From Limnochordia bacterium (GTDB taxonomy: Bacteria; Bacillota; Limnochordia; Darwinibacteriales; SLO01), in the NCBI GenBank assembly GCA_007132635.1, contig SLOG01000436.1, positions 1 to 6,916 of the forward strand: a DNA stretch of 6,916 bases, in the 5' to 3' direction. This document shows, piece by piece, positions 4,315-6,916 of the stretch (positions within the stretch are counted from its first letter, which is position 1; every line of letters starts with the position of its first letter). The notes under the pieces were generated by a model. The model did not search any database, was not told where the DNA came from, and was given only the letters and a program-made list of their open reading frames with translations. The position numbers and the translations under genes were made by a program.

Positions 4315-6916
4315 TTAGTTTATGGGAACACGGATGGTTTCCAGCTTCTTGTCTAACTCATCAAGCTGTTCGTCCGACACGAAAGAGCGAGTCATGGGAA
4401 ACTCGGCCAGCTCCCGCAGGCTCCGACTCGTAAGCATGCGTCCGCGTCTTCCCATCTGCTCAAGCATGGGAAACCGCTCATACAAGATCGCCTTTGTGTC
4501 TGCGTTCTCCAAAAGATCACCAATAGAAGTATTCGTGCTGTAACTGAGGATATAGTTCGTTGTCGGCATGTAGCGAACATCATAGACACCGGCTTCTACG
4601 GTCAGAACTAAGTCTCCACTATCCCAGCGTGACAGCGCCTGAATCTCCCATAACGAAAGCCCATTAACGGTGAGACCTTCCTTCGGAGCATCTGGGAATC
4701 GTATCTCAGCATCGGTATCAAAAGGTACAGTAAACTGCATTGCCAAAGCGCCGTCCTCTTGTATCTCCCAACGGCTGTTAATCAGACCCATGGCACTCTC
4801 CAGCGAGGCCGAAGCCCAACGGAGGAGGCCGAAGGGACGCGGTCTTAGAAGAATTCTCTTGAACCCGGGGTCATCCGTTGTAGGGTTAATCCCACACATC
4901 GAACGGTACATCCACTCCGCAATCGAACCATAAGCGTAATGGTTTAGAGAATTCATCCCTGTATCGCTGATGGTTCCGTCAGGAAGGACACTGTTCCAGC
5001 GCTCCCAGATGGTCGTCGCTCCCATTTTAACCGCATACAACCAACTTGGGTAGTCATCGTTGAGAAGCAGGCGATAGGCAAACTCGTTAGCCCCATTGTC
5101 CGAGAGCACCGGACATAGGTACGGAGTCCCCACAAAGCCAGTCTTAAGGTGCATATTATCGCCGCGAAGCTTAGCCTTGAGGTCACGGATGAGCCTCGGC
5201 CGAAAATCATCCGGAACAAGATCCATATACAAGGCCGTCACCATAGCCGTCTGGGTGTCAACAGCACTTCGCCCACTAGGAGTAAAATACTCGTTCTTGA
5301 TAGCTTCCTTGATCTCCTCTACAAGCTGAGAGTATTCCTCTGCTGCCTCGACGTATCCCAGGACTTTGGCCGCTTTGGAAACAAGACGAGCCGAGTAACA
5401 GTAATACGCAGAGGCCACGAAAAAGACATCAGTGCCACCCATGGGAGACTCCGGGTCATCACCGTCTAAAGCAAGCCAATCACCGAAATGGAATCCGGTC
5501 TGCCAAAGGCGCTTGCCGCCTGTACTTTCATCAATCCGGCGGATATGATCCACCCAATCACGCATCGTGTCAAACTGTTGGCGCAGGAGTTCTTTATCCC
5601 CGTAGTGGAGATACAGCACCCACGGGATAACTGTCGCGGCATCGCCCCAAGCCGCTGAACCATGGTTGCCGCCCATCATCCCGCCTGCCTTTAGGCGGGG
5701 CACAACAAACGGGACAGAACCGTTCAGCGCCCGCTGTTCGAGCCGCAGATCGTGCAGGTACTTCTTATAAAACGCTGGCGAGTACATATTGAAACACGCG
5801 GTCCCAGCAAATACCTGTGCATCCCCCGTCCAACCCATGCGTTCATCACGCTGCGGGCAATCCGTCGGGACATCTAGGAAATTGCCCCGCTGGCCCCACA
5901 CCGCATTCTCATAGAGACGATTGACCAAAGGATTAGACGTCTCCACTGAACCAGCGGCGTCGAGATCGGAGTAGATCACACAGCCAGTGAAATCGTCCGG
6001 CTTAACCGTGTCACCAAAGCCCGTGAGCTTGACATAGCGGAAGCCATAGAAAGTGAATTTAGGCTCTACGACGCGTTCGGTCCCGTCGGAAAAGACAACA
6101 TATTCAGCCTTGGCATTTCGCAGATTGTCGCGGTAAAAGCAGCCATTCTGAAGAAGCTCTCCAAACTGCATCTTGAGTTCAGTACCGGTGGGTGCATCCA
6201 TGCGGAAGCGAACCCAGCCCGTCATGTTCTGGCCCATGTCCAATATCATCTCGCCAGCCGGACTCTTGATAATCTCCACAGGGTTTAGTTCATGCTTCAC
6301 GACAATACCGGGACTTAGGCGTTCGCTCAACTTGTCACTGCCCAAATCTTTGACGCGCACTGCCTGCCATTCAGCGACGCCATGCCCAGGCTTTGCCCAA
6401 CTAGACCTTTCCTCTCTAGCGTCAAAAACTTCGCCATCGTAAATACCACTAAAAAGAATGGGAGAGGCAGCACACAACCACGAGTCATCCGTAACCACAA
6501 CCTCCGTTCGCCCATCAGCATAGGTCAGGACGATCTCACAGATCAGGCCAAACGTGTCACCGTAAATATTCTCTGTACCACCCTCGAAACCAAAACGACC
6601 TTTGTACCAACCGTTGCCCAAAAGAGCGCCGACAGCACACATGCCTTCCTGCATGTAGTCGGTAATGTCGTAGGTCTGATACTGCAGCCAGAAATCGTAA
6701 GCGTGGTAACCAGGCATTAGGCACTCATCGCCAACCTTGTCGCCGTTGACATGGAGTTCGTACAGACCCAATCCGCAGACATATGCTCGAGCATCCACCA
6801 GCTCGCTCGCCACAGTGAATTCGCTGCGCATCATTGGATGCACGTCGCCTTCTAACGTCGGTACAATCCACTCGGCGCGCCACGGCTCAGCAAGTTTTCC
6901 CGTTTCATCCATCACA
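4315..6916 (-). CDS. GH78 alpha-L-rhamnosidase with a C-terminal helical extension (5' end at the window edge)
   Basis: This enzyme hydrolyses terminal alpha-L-rhamnose from rhamnosides with inversion. Numbering uses the GTG at 6915. Residues about 28-195 match the rhamnosidase N-terminal sandwich domain (GLGLYELHVNGDKVG, LQYQTYDITDY, LLGNGWYKGRFGF). Residues 205-315 are the following beta domain (MGQNMTGWVRFR). Residues 320-685 are the six-hairpin barrel, with the catalytic-acid motif DVPTDCPQRDERMGWTGD (Glu358), FGDW (Asp479), the catalytic-base motif TTIWERWNS (Glu638) and NHYAYGSIAEWMY (His659, Glu667). Residues 690-785 are the C-terminal beta domain. Residues 788-866 are an extra, mostly helical tail. 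All catalytic residues are intact. The frame is open to the right edge. GTG 6915 or ATG 6912 could be the start, but many GH78 enzymes have more sequence before the WxAxWI motif (here WRAEWI, 12-17), so the gene may continue. No signal peptide is visible and cysteines are plentiful, consistent with a cytoplasmic enzyme acting on imported rhamnosides. Confidence 0.95.
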   Translation of the reverse strand, partial: VMDETGKLAEPWRAEWIVPTLEGDVHPMMRSEFTVASELVDARAYVCGLGLYELHVNGDKVGDECLMPGYHAYDFWLQYQTYDITDYMQEGMCAVGALLGNGWYKGRFGFEGGTENIYGDTFGLICEIVLTYADGRTEVVVTDDSWLCAASPILFSGIYDGEVFDAREERSSWAKPGHGVAEWQAVRVKDLGSDKLSERLSPGIVVKHELNPVEIIKSPAGEMILDMGQNMTGWVRFRMDAPTGTELKMQFGELLQNGCFYRDNLRNAKAEYVVFSDGTERVVEPKFTFYGFRYVKLTGFGDTVKPDDFTGCVIYSDLDAAGSVETSNPLVNRLYENAVWGQRGNFLDVPTDCPQRDERMGWTGDAQVFAGTACFNMYSPAFYKKYLHDLRLEQRALNGSVPFVVPRLKAGGMMGGNHGSAAWGDAATVIPWVLYLHYGDKELLRQQFDTMRDWVDHIRRIDESTGGKRLWQTGFHFGDWLALDGDDPESPMGGTDVFFVASAYYCYSARLVSKAAKVLGYVEAAEEYSQLVEEIKEAIKNEYFTPSGRSAVDTQTAMVTALYMDLVPDDFRPRLIRDLKAKLRGDNMHLKTGFVGTPYLCPVLSDNGANEFAYRLLLNDDYPSWLYAVKMGATTIWERWNSVLPDGTISDTGMNSLNHYAYGSIAEWMYRSMCGINPTTDDPGFKRILLRPRPFGLLRWASASLESAMGLINSRWEIQEDGALAMQFTVPFDTDAEIRFPDAPKEGLTVNGLSLWEIQALSRWDSGDLVLTVEAGVYDVRYMPTTNYILSYSTNTSIGDLLENADTKAILYERFPMLEQMGRRGRMLTSRSLRELAEFPMTRSFVSDEQLDELDKKLETIRVPIN

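Noticed and set aside
5684..5700. Small inverted repeat (CCTGCC/GGCGGG around TTTA) inside the rhamnosidase gene
   Set aside because: It is short, imperfect and within conserved coding sequence, with no T tract, so it is explained by codons.

Overview
The window is a compact, bacterial-style stretch in which every gene I can support lies on the minus strand, so transcription runs from high to low coordinates. Clear purine-rich Shine-Dalgarno sequences, GTG starts, short Sec signal peptides and exported proteins without cysteine suggest an anaerobic, possibly Bacillota-like bacterium. There is no rRNA or other phylogenetic marker here, so that placement is inference. I see no IS element, CRISPR array, tRNA or integrase.

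In transcription order, from the right edge: a GH78 alpha-L-rhamnosidase (4315 to the edge, 5' end probably cut) with an unusual helical C-terminal extension. About 15 bases later comes a small flavodoxin-fold oxidoreductase with a compact four-cysteine motif like that of iron-sulfur flavoproteins (3739-4299). A possible 21-residue micro-ORF with an excellent ribosome-binding site overlaps the end of that gene (3669-3734). Next is an exported protein with two tandem LCCL-type domains that lack all cysteines (2711-3625). These genes may form one transcription unit, ending at a weak terminator-like structure near 2657-2695.

Downstream, and probably transcribed separately, is an exported FAD protein of the fumarate/urocanate-reductase superfamily (1173-2552), closed by a perfect 10-bp GC-rich hairpin. 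It appears to lack the catalytic arginine of true fumarate reductases. Then comes a hemolysin III/PAQR-type seven-helix membrane protein (364-1011), followed by a symmetrical hairpin terminator (280-307). The first 40 codons of a further exported protein (121 to the left edge) have a signal peptide and a strong ribosome-binding site.

Taken together, the rhamnosidase would release L-rhamnose from plant or microbial rhamnosides. The flavoprotein next to it and the exported FAD protein could act on, or respire, the released aglycone or another organic acceptor. This is a context hypothesis only. The best leads are the cysteine-free tandem LCCL protein, the micro-ORF, the altered active site of the FAD protein and the rhamnosidase C-terminal module.
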